A DNA stretch of 64,000 bases from CAVVSQ01 sp963848825 (GTDB lineage: Bacteria; Planctomycetota; Planctomycetia; Gemmatales; Gemmataceae): NCBI GenBank assembly GCA_963848825.1, contig CAWKFA010000014.1, forward strand, positions 347,369 through 411,368, given 5' to 3'. Position 1 is the stretch's first letter; the number at the start of each line of letters is the position of its first letter. Under the pieces are notes generated by a model. That model was given only the letters and a program-made list of their open reading frames with translations, had not been told where the DNA came from and ran no database searches. Shown here in pieces: positions 18,646 to 28,959 of the stretch. A program made the position numbers and the translations under genes.

Positions 18646-19656
18646 AATCCCCTCCTTCAAAAACTTTCAATTCCGTCGGCGTCACAAAAACCGCCTCATC
18701 GTCCTTGAGCGCCAGTTCCGCGAAGCGTTCCTGGGACAAAACCACCTCGACCCCTCGGTCATCGCTCGTCAGCCGCAAATCGACATGGACATGGATGCCC
18801 GCGGAATTGATGCGTGTGACGCGAGCTGGCCAGGTGGGCTGGCCGTTCTGATGGCGGGAGATGTGTAGGTGGTGCGGCCGAACGTAACTGGTCACTGTTT
18901 TGCCGCCAACGCCTGGCCCCTGGTCCTCGCCGCGGGCATGGAACAAATTGACCTGGCCAAGGAATTGCATGACGAAGGGATTGGCGGGGTGATGATAAAC
19001 TTCCTCCGGCGTGCCCACCTGTTCAATACGGCCATTGCTCATGACCACGATGCGGTCGGCCAGTTCCAGGGCTTCTTCCTGGTCGTGGGTCACGAAGACG
19101 CTGGTGACGTGGATCTCCTCATGTAGGCGGCGCAGCCAATCGCGCAATTCCTTGCGGACCCTGGCATCAAGGGCACCGAAGGGTTCATCCAAAAGGAGAA
19201 CCCTGGGCTGAGCGGCCAAGCGCGGGCCAGGGCAACACGCTGGCGTTGGCCGCCGGAGAGTTGGCCTGGATAACGATTGCCGATGGTTTCAAGTTGGATC
19301 AGGCTGAGCAGCTCCTGGACCCGTTCCTTGATCTCCTTTTTGGGCCGATGGCGCATTTTCAGGGAAAAACCAATGTTTTGGGCGACCGTCATGTGGCGGA
19401 AAAGCGCGTAATGCTGAAAAACGAAGCCGATGTTGCGCTGGCGGACATCGAGGTGATCGGCTTCCTCGTCGTGAAGCATAACGCTCCCCTGGTCCGCTAT
19501 CTCCAGGCCGGCGATGATCCGGAGCAGCGTCGTTTTGCCGGAACCGGACGGTCCCAGGAGCGCGACGAGCGAACCGCTGGGGACTTCCAGGCTAACGTCC
19601 TTGAGAGCCAGGTGTTTACCGAAGCGTTTGCTGACGTTTTTCGCCGTGATACTCAT
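18635..19656 (-). CDS. cysA: Sulfate/thiosulfate ABC transporter ATPase CysA (frameshifted)
   Basis: Nucleotide-binding subunit of a sulfate importer. Walker A (GPSGSGKTT), Q-loop (GFVFQHYALFRHMTV), LSGGQRQRVALARA, Walker B (VLLLDEPFGALDARVRKELRDWLRRLH) and VFVTHDQEEALELADRIVVM are conserved in CysA. The first frame (19656 to about 19213) and second frame (19219 to 18635) join inside LARALAAQPR, where one base is missing. The C-terminal TOBE-like region (TSYVRPHHLHISR) is present. It overlaps cysW by 4 bases. Confidence 0.88.
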
Positions 19657-20557
19657 GTTTGGGTCTCCGTTGTTTCGGTGAGGACCGCTTTTTGTTTTTG
19701 CTTCAAAGTTTTTCTTTCCAGCGCGACTTTGAACACCAGGGTGACCAACGCGAGGAGGGTTAGCAACGAGGCGACCGCAAAGGAACCGGGAAGGTTGTAT
19801 TCCTGGAAAAGCTTTTCAATCCTTAAAGGCATGGTGTCGGTTTGGCCGGCAATGTGGCCCGATACCACGTAAACAGCCCCGAATTCTCCCATGGCGCGGG
19901 CGTTGCACAGTATCACGCCATAGAGCAAGCCCCACTTGATGTTGGGTAATGTCACATGCCAAAACAATTGCCAGGCGTTGGCCCCCAGGCTGACCGCGGC
20001 CAGTTCCTCATCCGGGCCCATGGCCTCCATGACGGGAATCAACTCCCGGGCCACGAAGGGAAAGGTCACGAATGCAGTGGCCAGGATGAGTCCGGGGATG
20101 GCGAAGATAATCTTGATGTCGTGCTCGCGCAGCCACGGACCAAGATAACCCTGGAGGCCAAATATCAAGACAAACATCAGGCCGGCCACCACGGGTGACA
20201 CGGAAAAAGGCAAGTCAATAAGGGCGGTCAACAACGTTCGGCCCGGAAATTGGAAGCGGGCGATGGCCCAGGCTGCCGCCAGGCCAAATAGAATATTGGC
20301 CACAACCGCCACCGGCACCACCGTCAACGTCAACAGGATCGAGTGGAGAGTGTCCCGGTCGGCAAAGAGGTTTTTCCAGTAGACCCCCAGGCCTTCAGCC
20401 AGGGCCTGATAAAAGACGAAAACCACCGGCACGATAATCAAAACCCCAATTACCAGGAACGCGGCCAGGATCAAGACACAACGGACGATCCAGGGGTCTT
20501 CTTGGGCCTGCGCGTCCGCATGGGGGCCGGCCTATCCAGGACTGCTTGAAGCGTCAT
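19653..20557 (-). CDS. cysW: Sulfate ABC transporter permease CysW (frameshift near start)
   Basis: Second membrane subunit of the sulfate importer. The BPD permease loop appears as AAVSLGANAWQLFWHVTLPNIKWGLLYGVILCNARAMGEFGAVYVVSG, typical of CysW. The frame beginning at 20474 lacks the N-terminus. ATG 20557 (MTLQAVLDRPAP) starts in another frame and joins at about 20503 (EDPWIVRCVLILAAFLV) if one base is restored. This start lies within the last codons of cysT, so the genes overlap by 26 bases. Confidence 0.85.
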
Positions 20558-21370
20558 GGCGTTTACTCCAACGTTCCAGAATATTGATGAGGAAAAGCAT
20601 GCTGAACGAGATAATTAGCAGAACGACCGCGATGGCCGTCGCTTCGCCGTAAGCGAACTCTTCCAGGCGTGCCACGATCAAGACCGGCGCGATTTCGGTG
20701 CGGTAGGGCATGTTGCCGGAGACGAAAACCACCGAACCGTATTCCCCCAGTGCCCGCGCGAAGGCCAAAGCGAAGCCGGTCACCAGAGCGGGGTATAAAG
20801 CAGGCAGGACAACATGGCGGAATATCTGCCAGCGCCCCGCGCCCAGGGAAGCCGCGGCTTCCTCAACCTCGACATCCAATTCCTCCAGGACCGGTTGCAC
20901 CGTGCGGACAACGAAGGGAATGCCAATGAACGTCAAGACGAGCACGATGGCCAGGCGCGTGTAGGCTGCCTCGATGCCCAGGGGAGTCAGGAATTGCCCG
21001 AACCAGCCGGTTGGCACGTAGAGGCTGGCGTAGACCAACCCCGCCACTGCCGTGGGCAGGGCCAAAGGTAAGTCGATCACGGAATCCAGCAGTCGCTTGA
21101 ACGGGAATTGGTAGCGAACCAAGACCCAGGCGATAAGTAACCCCAGGATGAGGTCGATGACCGCCGCGGCCATGGAAGCGCCGAAGGTCAACATATATGC
21201 CGCGCGGTTCGTTCGGACCATACCGCGGCCCAAAACTCCTCGAAGCTGAGCGAGAATGTCTTGGTGAAGCAGGCCGCTATCGGAATCAGTACCAGCACGG
21301 ACAAATAAAACATGCTGTAGCCGAGGGCCAGGGAAAACCCCGGCAAGATTTTACGATTGACGCTGGGCAT
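20532..21370 (-). CDS. cysT: Sulfate ABC transporter permease CysT (frameshifted)
   Basis: First membrane subunit of the sulfate importer. ATG 21370 gives MPSVNRKILPGFSLALGYSMFYLSVLVLIPI, a typical CysT start; the rest is in the frame ending at 20532 (LPTAVAGLVYASLYVPTGWFG, EAAASLGAGRWQIFRHVVLPALYPALVTGFALAFARALGEYGSVVFVSGN). The indel is at about 21220. The gene follows sbp by 15 bases and overlaps cysW. Confidence 0.87.
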
Positions 21371-21385
21371 GGATATCCTTCTCGG

Positions 21386-22405
21386 TTATTTATTCTTCGG
21401 CCGATAAATCGTGTCGAACACGCCGCCGTCCGCGATGAATTGTTTGTGGGCGTCAGTCCAATCCCTGGCAATCTCGGAGACAGTGAACAACTTGATCGAG
21501 GGAAATACGCGCGGGTATTTTTTCAGGATGCTTTCGTCGCTGGGGCGGTAGAAATTCTTGGCGATGGCTTCCTGGGCTTCCTCCGTGGAGAGGAATTTCA
21601 AATACGCCTCCGCCACGACGCGCGTGCCCTTGCGATCGACATTGCCGTCCACAACCGCCACGTGGGGTTCGGCGCGAATGCTGATGGGGGGATAGACCAA
21701 TTCCAGTTCCCCCTTGGCTTCTTGCACTTCGAGGTGAGCTTCGTTTTCCCAGGCCAGCTGAACGTCGCCCATTTTTCGCTGCACGAAGGTGGTGGTGGAA
21801 CCACGGGCGCCGGAATCAAGTACAGGAACTTGCCTATATAGGTGGGTAATGTATTTAGTCGCTTCTTCCCTGGAGCCTCCCCGCAGCGTTACCGAACCCC
21901 AGGCGGCGTAAAAGCTCAGCTGCCCGTTGCCCGAGGTTTTCGGATTCGGTGTGATGATGCTTATATCCGGCCTGACGAGGTCGGGCCAATCTTTGACTCC
22001 CTTGGGGTTCCCCTTGCGGACCACGAAGACAATCGTGGACGTGTAGGGGAGCGAGCGGTTCGGCAAACGGCTCTCCCAATCCTTGGCGAGCAAACCCCTC
22101 TCGCGAATGGCATCGGTATCGGACCAAAGGGCCAGCGTCACAACGTCGGCATCCAGCCCATCAATGACCGCCCTGGCCTGGGTGCTCGAACCGCCGTGCG
22201 ATTGCTTGATGGACACGGTCACGCCCGTTTCCTTTTGATAATGGGCGCTAAAATGCTTGTTCAAATCGCGCCAGAGCTCCCTGGTCGGGTCGTAGGAAAC
22301 GTTCAGAAGCTCCACGGAATTCGGCTTGCTACCCCCGCCATTTTTACCGCAGCCCAAGGTCCAAAGCGATGAAGCCAGTACCGCCCATACCCAAATGTTT
22401 TTCAC
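21386..22405 (-). CDS. sbp: Sulfate-binding lipoprotein
   Basis: Periplasmic or membrane-anchored binding protein that delivers sulfate to CysTWA. The start is set at GTG 22405 because AGGAGGAGG lies 6 bases upstream and the product begins with a clean lipoprotein signal (MKNIWVWAVLASSLWTLGC, lipobox LWTLGC). The mature part has ELLNVSYDPTRELW, SHGGSSTQARAVIDGLDADVVTLALW, NPKTSGNGQLSFYAAWG and FFRPSDE-like YRPSDESILKKY, all standard for the Sbp/CysP family. The upstream in-frame extension to 22519 overlaps the promoter region. First gene of the operon. Confidence 0.9.
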   Translation of the reverse strand: MKNIWVWAVLASSLWTLGCGKNGGGSKPNSVELLNVSYDPTRELWRDLNKHFSAHYQKETGVTVSIKQSHGGSSTQARAVIDGLDADVVTLALWSDTDAIRERGLLAKDWESRLPNRSLPYTSTIVFVVRKGNPKGVKDWPDLVRPDISIITPNPKTSGNGQLSFYAAWGSVTLRGGSREEATKYITHLYRQVPVLDSGARGSTTTFVQRKMGDVQLAWENEAHLEVQEAKGELELVYPPISIRAEPHVAVVDGNVDRKGTRVVAEAYLKFLSTEEAQEAIAKNFYRPSDESILKKYPRVFPSIKLFTVSEIARDWTDAHKQFIADGGVFDTIYRPKNK

Positions 22406-22427
22406 CTCAAGCCTCCTCCTCATTTCG

Positions 22428-22463
22428 ATAATCATCACCATGGTGATAATAATGATATTATCA
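22428..22463. promoter_or_regulatory. Palindrome in the sbp leader, candidate operator
   Basis: A symmetric block centred on CCATGG (ATCATCACCATGGTGATAAT, with further AT-rich arms) lies just upstream of the sbp ribosome binding site and between two divergent genes. Eight of the ten bases on each side of the centre pair. Position and symmetry suit a repressor or activator site for sulfur control, or an mRNA hairpin; neither is proven. Confidence 0.4.
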
Positions 22464-22636
22464 GGTACGTACATGGCAATTCTGAAGTTTTTCTTGAAAA
22501 GCAAAAAATAAAAAATCACCTGGACAGGATTGGCCGGAGCTTCTATATACTAATATGATGAATTTAGTGATGTATCTTTGCTGAAGATCCGATAAAACTA
22601 AAAATGTCATTCAAAAAGTAAGGAAGGGACTTGGCC

Positions 22637-22831
22637 ATGAAAGAGCAGGAAGCAGGCCGGCATCCTACTTCAGATAAACATCTGCCAGGTTCCGAATCCC
22701 TCCAGGTTGTCAGGGAGGCGCTGCGTGGTTTGAAGTTCGGAACGGTCAAACTTATTGTCCAGGACGGGGAAGTTGTCCGGGTCGAACGTACTGAGAACCG
22801 CCTCGTGCCAAAAATCACCAATAAAGGGTGA
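22637..22831 (+). CDS. YezD-like DUF2292 small protein
   Basis: 64 residues from ATG 22637 with AAGGAAGGGAC upstream. The segment LQVVREALRGLKFGTVKLIVQDGEVVRVERTENRLVP is the DUF2292/YezD pattern. These small proteins are found next to sulfate or cysteine metabolism genes in many bacteria; the biochemical role is unknown. Here it is divergent from the sulfate importer operon, sharing a gap of about 230 bases, which supports a sulfur link. Confidence 0.82.
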   Translation: MKEQEAGRHPTSDKHLPGSESLQVVREALRGLKFGTVKLIVQDGEVVRVERTENRLVPKITNKG

Positions 22832-23116
22832 AACGGACCTTTTCTTGCCTACCCGCCACACGGGGGGCCTTTTTATCCCATCTCGTCGTTTACCGGAAAA
22901 ACCGGAGGCACGTCGAGGGCCTTGTCCAAGGCATCGCGATGTTCGTCTCTATTCTCCCCACAGGTTTCCAGAACAACCTTGTCCCCAGGGCGCCTCCCAT
23001 GGAGCGCTGTTGACCTCATCCTGGCCTCGCTTGAGCTGTTTCCGGCGTAATAGCGCCGTCATGCTAAACGATTTCCAACTGACCCTTACGAACATTGACA
23101 TCCATAAGGAGAAATC

Positions 23117-24130
23117 ATGACTTGCCATAAACGGAATCGACGTGCCGCCTTCACCCTGATCGAACTTTTGGTGGTCATCGCCATCATCGGCGTTCTGGCC
23201 GCCTTGCTTTTGCCCGCGGTTCAGAGTGTGCGTGAATCGGCCAACCGGGCCGCCTGCGCCAACAACCTCAAGCAGATCGGTTTGGCGGTGCACGCCTACC
23301 ACAATACCAAGGGTAATTTTCCCGGCAACCATCGCCCACCCGCGAATAATGCCATACGCGAACGTTGGTTTACAAAAATTCTGCCGTATCTCGACCAGGG
23401 CAATATCTACAAGAATTATGATGAAACAAAAAACTGGAGCGACCCTGCGAATCTGCCTTACACATCCAATTTTCTCAAGATTGCCCAGTGCCCTTCCGGG
23501 CCTGATGCCGGCCGACTGGATTTAGACCCGTCGGGAGTCGGCGGCGGCGGCGCGGGCTTTGGCGGCACGCCCATTGTCGCCCCCACCGATTACGGCGCCA
23601 TCTATGGTGTGCACAACACTTTCGTTCAGGCTAATTCCAGCTATGTTCCTCCGGGTGATCTGTCCGGAGTACTGACCAAGACCGATGGCCAGTATGTCTC
23701 CTTCGCCGATGTCATCGATGGTACTTCCAACACCATCCTCGTGGCGGAATCCGCTGGCCGGCCTTACCTCTACCAGGGAGGCTTCAAGAAAGGCACCGAC
23801 CTCCTCGTTCATGGCGTCAACGGCGGCGGCTGGGCCCGGCCTGCCAGCGACCTTTGGTTGATCGGCTCCTCCAAGGACGGCACCGCGGTAGGCGGCCCGT
23901 ACACCATCAACGCTTGCAACGGCCTCGATGCCGGTGGAGTTTATCCGCTTACCGTCGGCACCCCGCCGCTGGGGACGGACCCTTCGGGCCAGATTTATAG
24001 CTTCCACCCCAATGGGGCCAATTTCCTGTTCACCGATGGCTCGGTCCGTTTTGTTGACCAAAGCATTCCCTTCAGCACCATCGCCGCCCTGGTCACCAAG
24101 AACGGAGGCGAGACGGTGCCCAAATACTAG
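23117..24130 (+). CDS. DUF1559 protein with pseudopilin N-terminus
   Basis: 337 residues. It begins with a class III signal (RRAAFTLIELLVVIAIIGVLAALLLPAVQ), the prepilin peptidase site and N-terminal helix of type II secretion/type IV pilins. The DUF1559 domain follows (NNLKQIGLAVHAYHNTKGNFP) and ends with the family's H-x9-DG motif (FHPNGANFLFTDGSVRFV). These proteins are hugely expanded in planctomycetes and are presumably surface or pseudopilus components. ATG 23117 has AAGGAG upstream. It is monocistronic, followed by an inverted repeat. Confidence 0.92.
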   Translation: MTCHKRNRRAAFTLIELLVVIAIIGVLAALLLPAVQSVRESANRAACANNLKQIGLAVHAYHNTKGNFPGNHRPPANNAIRERWFTKILPYLDQGNIYKNYDETKNWSDPANLPYTSNFLKIAQCPSGPDAGRLDLDPSGVGGGGAGFGGTPIVAPTDYGAIYGVHNTFVQANSSYVPPGDLSGVLTKTDGQYVSFADVIDGTSNTILVAESAGRPYLYQGGFKKGTDLLVHGVNGGGWARPASDLWLIGSSKDGTAVGGPYTINACNGLDAGGVYPLTVGTPPLGTDPSGQIYSFHPNGANFLFTDGSVRFVDQSIPFSTIAALVTKNGGETVPKY

Positions 24131-24137
24131 GGTTTAG

Positions 24138-24212
24138 GAGTCAGGAGACAGAAGACAGGAGAGAAAAATGCCAAGAACCGAGCGTTAAAACCTGACTGCT
24201 GTCTCCTGACTC
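24138..24212. repeat. Inverted repeat after the DUF1559 gene
   Basis: Perfect 14-base arms (24138-24151, GAGTCAGGAGACAG, and 24199-24212) separated by 47 bases. The left arm region contains a second near-repeat (GACAGGAG). There is no T run after the second arm, so it is not a canonical intrinsic terminator, but a stable hairpin or a small mobile palindrome is likely. Confidence 0.6.
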
Positions 24213-24237
24213 GTTTGCTTCCGCTGGAGATTCTTCC

Positions 24238-26561
24238 ATGTTTGCCGCGTCAACCGCTTTGAAAATCCATGGGGACGATTCCGCCGACAACTTGTTTCAG
24301 CTCGGGCTAGGCCGCTTCCTTCATGGCGATTACCAGCAGGCGGCCACGCATTTCACGGCGGCCTTGAAGCAAGATCCGGCTAACTCAATGCTGTACTGCC
24401 GGCGCGGGGAGGTTTTCAAACTGCTCTGCGACTATGATCGCGCCATTGCCGATTTCACCTCGGCACTGCGCCTGGAACCGCCAGATTGCTCAGAAATCTT
24501 CGTCAACCGGGCCGTGGCTTACCTTCGTAACGGCGATCCGCTGCGTGCTGTGGCGGATGCCAGTGCTGCCCTGGATCTAAATTCGGCAAATGTCGCCGCT
24601 CTGCGCACCCGGGCCGCCGCCCATGCGGAGTTGGGCTCCCTGGACCAGGCTCTCGCCGATCTGACCAGGGGGCAGGAACTGGGTCCGCTAGATGACGAAT
24701 TGTGTTATGAGCGAGGCATGATTCACGCCAAAAAAGAGGATTTTGGCCAGGCAATCGCCGATTTCGATCGGGCCATCGCACTCAATCCCTTTCGGGTATC
24801 TGCCTACTTTGAACGGGCCAAGGCGCATTTTTCCTTGAAGGATTATCTCCAGGCCGTCCGCGATTACACGGAAGTATTACGGCACCAACCGAACCATGTG
24901 CTTGCTTATGGCAGCCGCGCCTTGTGCCATAAACGCCGGGGCGACCGCGAACGGGCCATCGCCGACTATACCGAGGCGCTCCGTCTCGATGTGACCGATG
25001 CCAAAAACTATTATCAGCGTGGGATGCTTTACAGGACCAAGGGCGATTTGGTGCGGGCCGAGGCGGACCTGGACGAGGCAATCCGCTTGCAACCGGAGAA
25101 CTGGGCTGCGGGCTATCATCGCGCCAAGGTATTCCTGGCCCAGGACCGAGTTGCGCTGGCCATCGACGATCTCGACAGCGTACTGCCCTCAATCCCAAAC
25201 TCGTGGTTGGCTATCTGAGCCGGGCGCTGGCCAAGGATCGCCTCGGCCGCTACCGCGATGCTGCCGCCGACTGTACGCACGCCCTCAAGTTGGATGATAA
25301 TCTGCCGGCCTGTCACCTCGTACGCGGCGTGATCCGTCTGCACAGGCAGGAATACGCCGCCGCCGTGGCCGACCTGACAGGTGCCATTGAACGCGCTGAG
25401 CGACTTCCTCCGGGCTATTTTCTGCGCGGCCTGGCTTATGCCCTCCAGGGGAATAGCGCGGAGGCCCTGCTCGATTGCAACCGCTTCATAGCCCTGGAGC
25501 CAGCCAATGCCCAGGGCTATGTCCTGCGCAGCAGTGTTTACCATCTGCAGGGGCAAGTAGAGGAGGCGCTCGCCGACTACGTGCGCGTCCTGGAAATCGA
25601 CCCACGCGGGTTCCTGACCGGACTCAACCATGGACTGGCGGATATCGCCCGCGCTCATACCACCAGGCTTTTGGCGGATTATGTGGATGGCATATTGCCG
25701 GAGCCGGAACCTACGAAGACCCCGCTGGGAATTGATTTCCGCATCATTCTTCAGCCAAAGAACGCAGCGCCGGCAGAGGAGGCGATTAAAGAATATGAAA
25801 TCGAGGAGATCCTGGAAGAATCAACGGCAACCGGGACCGAGTCTATCACCGGTTTATCGGTAACACATAACGACACAGGGGAGCGGGGCCTATCCGCCGT
25901 TCCATGCCCCCTTTGCAATCATGTCGGCCCGCCTGCTGAGACGCTCGACGGCGGCCGCGTCCGTTGCGCCGAATGCGCCGCGTTGTTTGTCGCGACTTCA
26001 CCGGAAGGCTTACGCCCTTCGGCTCTCCCGATCGCTCCGTCGCGCAAGCCAGCCAGGCCGGCCGCGAAAAAACTGCCTGCGGACGTGGAGGAAGCGAGCA
26101 TTCTCAGCAAATGGAAAAGGCCGCTCCCTTTGACCGCCGCGAGCATCCTGGTCCTGGCTGCGTACTGCTTATTCTTTCCCAATTTGCTCGGCAAGACCAA
26201 GCGCTTGAACGTAGTTCCAGCCGAGGGAGTGGTGAATTTTCAAGGAAAAGCCACTCCGGGCGCCGTCGTTTTTCTTCACCCGGTCGGCGTGAAAGATTTG
26301 AATTACCCCACGCCACGCGGCACCGTCATGGCCGATGGCACTTTTGTCCTGGGAAGCTACACCGAAAGCGACGGCGCTCCCGTTGGGGAATACCAGGCAA
26401 CGGTGCAATGGTTTCCCAAAGTGGAGAACCCGGAAAAAAACGATGGCGTCATGCCTCGGAACCAACTTCCGGTCAAATACGCCAGGGCGGAGACCTCCGG
26501 CCTGAGTGTCCGCATCCAGGAAGGTGACAACAAGATCCCAGCTTTCCAGCTAAAGCAGTAA
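24238..26561 (+). CDS. TPR protein with zinc ribbon, membrane helix and carboxypeptidase-regulatory-like tail (frameshifted)
   Basis: About 775 residues in two frames joined near 25192 (LNPKLVVGYLSRALAK). Residues 1 to about 470 contain roughly 13 TPR units (for example AIADFTSALRLEP, AIADFDRAIALNP, AIADYTEALRLD). A CPLCNHVGPP...RCAEC zinc ribbon follows near residue 550, then a membrane helix (LTAASILVLAAYCLFFPNL). The tail has a beta domain with VVPAEGVVNFQGKATPGAVVFLHPVG and GTFVLGSYTESDGAPVGEYQATVQW, as in many planctomycete carboxypeptidase-regulatory-like lipoproteins. The architecture suggests cytoplasmic TPR docking and an extracytoplasmic tail. Partner unknown. Confidence 0.75.
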
Positions 26562-26572
26562 AGGGAAGCGAC

Positions 26573-27114
26573 GTGAACCTTACCAAATTGATTATCGACG
26601 TATTTCGCAAAGATGGGACCGTGCGCGCGGGACGGGGTTGGTACTAGTTATTCTGAGTGTAACTGGCTGGGTCCTGTTCGCGGGTTCCTGGGTCGGTACG
26701 GAAGCCGTTTACACCCACATGCATTGTCCGGTTTGCGAGGACGAAGTCATCTACAGCGCCAGAATGGCCTCGTCAGAATGTCCCATTTGCAAAGGGGGCG
26801 CCTATGTTCCAACAATAGGTTCCGTCCGGGAGGGAACAATCGGTCCGGGCACCGGAGGCAAAATCTTTATCTTCCTGGTGATCGCAGTGGTCGCGGTACA
26901 GGGACTGGTCTACCTGGTGTTTCAGCGATCCAAAATAATGCGCCAAACGGAACAAGAAACCCGCAACAAGTTACTGGTATGCCGCTGCCCCTACTGCCAG
27001 CGCAAAATCGGCTTTCGTGCAAGCAAAGCCGGCACGGGCGGCGTTTGCCCCCGCTGCAAGACCGCGTTTATTTACTCATCGCAAGCGGAAGCAGAGGCTG
27101 AAGAAGCCTCGTAA
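26573..27114 (+). CDS. Two-helix membrane protein with zinc-ribbon pairs
   Basis: The clear part starts near 26635: a membrane helix (LVLVILSVTGWVLFAGSWVG), a first metal-binding pair (CPVCEDEVIYSARMASSECPIC), a second helix (IFIFLVIAVVAVQGLVYLVF) and a second set (CRCPYCQRKIGFRAS ... GVCPRCKTAF). A GTG at 26573 with GGGAAG upstream begins VNLTKLIIDVFRKDGTVRAGRG in another frame and could be the true start if one base near 26630 is wrong. It lies 11 bases after the TPR gene and is probably in its operon. Function unknown. Confidence 0.6.
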
Positions 27115-27118
27115 TAAG

Positions 27119-27265
27119 GGTTGAAAGTTGTGTTCTGACGGAGTGAAAAAAGCGGCGTATTCACCTGGTGGTTAAATTTCTTTTATCATCTGGCCCAGTG
27201 GGGGCTGAAAAGATATGCCATGAAGCAGACAACGACCTTCGTCGGTGTGCTTCCAGAGCAGACCC
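27119..27265 (+). mobile_element. Relic of the IS256-type left end
   Basis: About 145 bases that align with the left end of the complete insertion sequence at 34285: GAAAGTTGTGTTCT, AAAAAAGCGGCGTAT, CATCTGGCCCA and the first transposase codons (ATGAAGCAGACAACGACCTT, product MKQTTTFVGVLPEQ against MNQTTTFSSVIPEE). The remainder of the element is missing and the DUF1583 gene begins 60 bases further on. It is clearly diverged, so it is an old remnant that may now supply promoter or leader sequence. Confidence 0.8.
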
Positions 27266-27325
27266 GCCGAGTGGCCAGAGCCTATGCCGGATGACGCTGA
27301 AACCGGTTCAACGGTGAATAAGCAT

Positions 27326-28246
27326 ATGAATCCCCTCCACAAATCGATCCTGGCGTGTTTGTTCCTCGCCGCCATTCAATTCACCGTGGCCGGTCAGGAA
27401 CCTAAAATAATCCCTGACCCGCCGAAGCCATCTAATTCCGGCACCGATTTTTATCACGATTTCCGGAACAAAAAGTCTTTGGACGGCAATTTCCGCTTGT
27501 ATGGCGCAGACGCCGCCAACCGGGTAAAGTCTGAACCGGAGGGGCTGCGCATCACCTTGCCTGGCAACGCAAAATCTCCGGACGGGCTTGGCGTGATCTG
27601 CCGAACTCCCGTGAAGGGCAACTTTGAAATCACCCTGGGTTACGAGATCCTCCAGATCGCCAAGCCGAAGGACCTCTGGGGAAACGGCTTTGAACTCTAT
27701 ATCGAGACCGACACACCCACGAAGGAATCTGTGGCCCTGAACCGTATAGTCCGGCCCAGCGGAGCTGACGTTTATTTCAGCGGCCGAATGAGAACGAACG
27801 CGAAAGGCGGACACGAACGTACTGAACGTGGCAACGATATTCCCGCAAAGGGCAACGCCGGGCAGTTGCGCATAAGCCGCAATGGCTCAATAACGGTCAT
27901 GTCAGCAGCCGAACAAGGCAGCGAAGAATCTCAGACCTTGTACCGCTATGATTTGGGAACCGAAGATGTTGCCTCAATTCGGCTAGCTGCGATTCCGGGT
28001 AACACCCCGTTTGTCGTGGACCTGCGGCTGATCGATCTCCGCGCCAGGGAGTTACCCAATATAGCTGCTCCTGTTGATCCCAGCGTCAAATTTGTGGACA
28101 AATCAAAAGCGCCGCCCAGAACAGCCCTCTGGCTGTCGCTCCTCCTGATCGCCGTCGTCACAGTAATCACTGGCCTGTGGCTATGGATGCGTAAATCGCG
28201 TGGCAAGTCGAAGGAGGAAAAGGACGATGACACAAACCAACATTGA
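27326..28246 (+). CDS. Exported DUF1583-type protein with C-terminal membrane helix
   Basis: About 306 residues from ATG 27326. Signal peptide (LACLFLAAIQFTVAGQ), then a concanavalin-like DUF1583-type domain (GTDFYHDFRNKKSLDGNFRLYG ... RVKSEPEGLRITL ... FEITLGYEILQI ... FVVDLRLIDLRAREL). A final helix (LWLSLLLIAVVTVITGLWLW) with a basic cytoplasmic tail anchors it. It is a paralogue of 16030-17190, without the HEAT-like prefix. Function unknown. A piece of a third copy lies at 18171-18225. Confidence 0.72.
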   Translation: MNPLHKSILACLFLAAIQFTVAGQEPKIIPDPPKPSNSGTDFYHDFRNKKSLDGNFRLYGADAANRVKSEPEGLRITLPGNAKSPDGLGVICRTPVKGNFEITLGYEILQIAKPKDLWGNGFELYIETDTPTKESVALNRIVRPSGADVYFSGRMRTNAKGGHERTERGNDIPAKGNAGQLRISRNGSITVMSAAEQGSEESQTLYRYDLGTEDVASIRLAAIPGNTPFVVDLRLIDLRARELPNIAAPVDPSVKFVDKSKAPPRTALWLSLLLIAVVTVITGLWLWMRKSRGKSKEEKDDDTNQH

Positions 28247-28282
28247 GCCCAAGGCGCCCCATGCTAGCCCATTTACGTACCA

Positions 28283-28798
28283 TCATGCCAGGTCGGAAAA
28301 CCGCGGAATATGGAGCCCTTGTTCAGGGTTCACGCCGAGTGCCTCGCGTTTCTGGTGAATAAACTTCACATGATGCGCGATGTGATTAATTGCCAGGGTC
28401 AGAAGGTTCTCCAGGCTGAGCGGACCTCGTTCGTTATGGGTCCCCGTGCGCTGTAGGCTTGCGGCTGGAAGTTTCGCGAGAATACGGCCCAGCTGGCTGC
28501 GTGTTCGGTCAATGATGACGAGTTCCTCCTCCAGGTCGCGGTCGTGATAGGCCAGCGCGGCCAGGAAGCGATTCTCGTCCGCGCCCAGCAGCGTGGGATT
28601 GTCCTCGGCGATCACACGTTTCATGCGGTCGGCCATGATCGGCTCGAAATCGGCCAGGTGGCAGATCACTTCGAGAGTACTCATCTTGCCCGCCACCGGC
28701 CTTGTCAAAAGTTGCGCGTGCGTCATGCCGGCCACCGCCTCGCGCACTACCTTGGGCCCGGCCAAATAATCGTTGATCAGTTGATGCAAGGATGCCAT
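28283..28798 (-). CDS. DinB-like four-helix protein
   Basis: 171 residues from ATG 28798, which has GGGGAGG upstream; the frame to 28876 is an extension without a ribosome site. DinB/YfiT-like features are STLEVICHLADFEPIMADRM near the N-terminus and LTLAINHIAHHVKFIHQKREALG near the C-terminus, placing three histidines (HLAD, HIAHH) that bind metal in this superfamily. Members are metal-dependent hydrolases or thiol transferases; the substrate is unknown. Converges with the DUF1583 gene. Confidence 0.85.
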   Translation of the reverse strand: MASLHQLINDYLAGPKVVREAVAGMTHAQLLTRPVAGKMSTLEVICHLADFEPIMADRMKRVIAEDNPTLLGADENRFLAALAYHDRDLEEELVIIDRTRSQLGRILAKLPAASLQRTGTHNERGPLSLENLLTLAINHIAHHVKFIHQKREALGVNPEQGLHIPRFSDLA

Positions 28799-28959
28799 GG
28801 AACAACCTCCCCTGTCGTTGAATTGATTCGGTAGTCGCGTTGCTACTTTATCAAAAAAATGAATGCTTAAAGGCATTCGCGATTTCGTTAAGCCGTTTCA
28901 AAAAGAGGTAGTGTGCTTTTATAGGTGCGGGCAACTTCTCTTCTTCACACACCTTCCCA

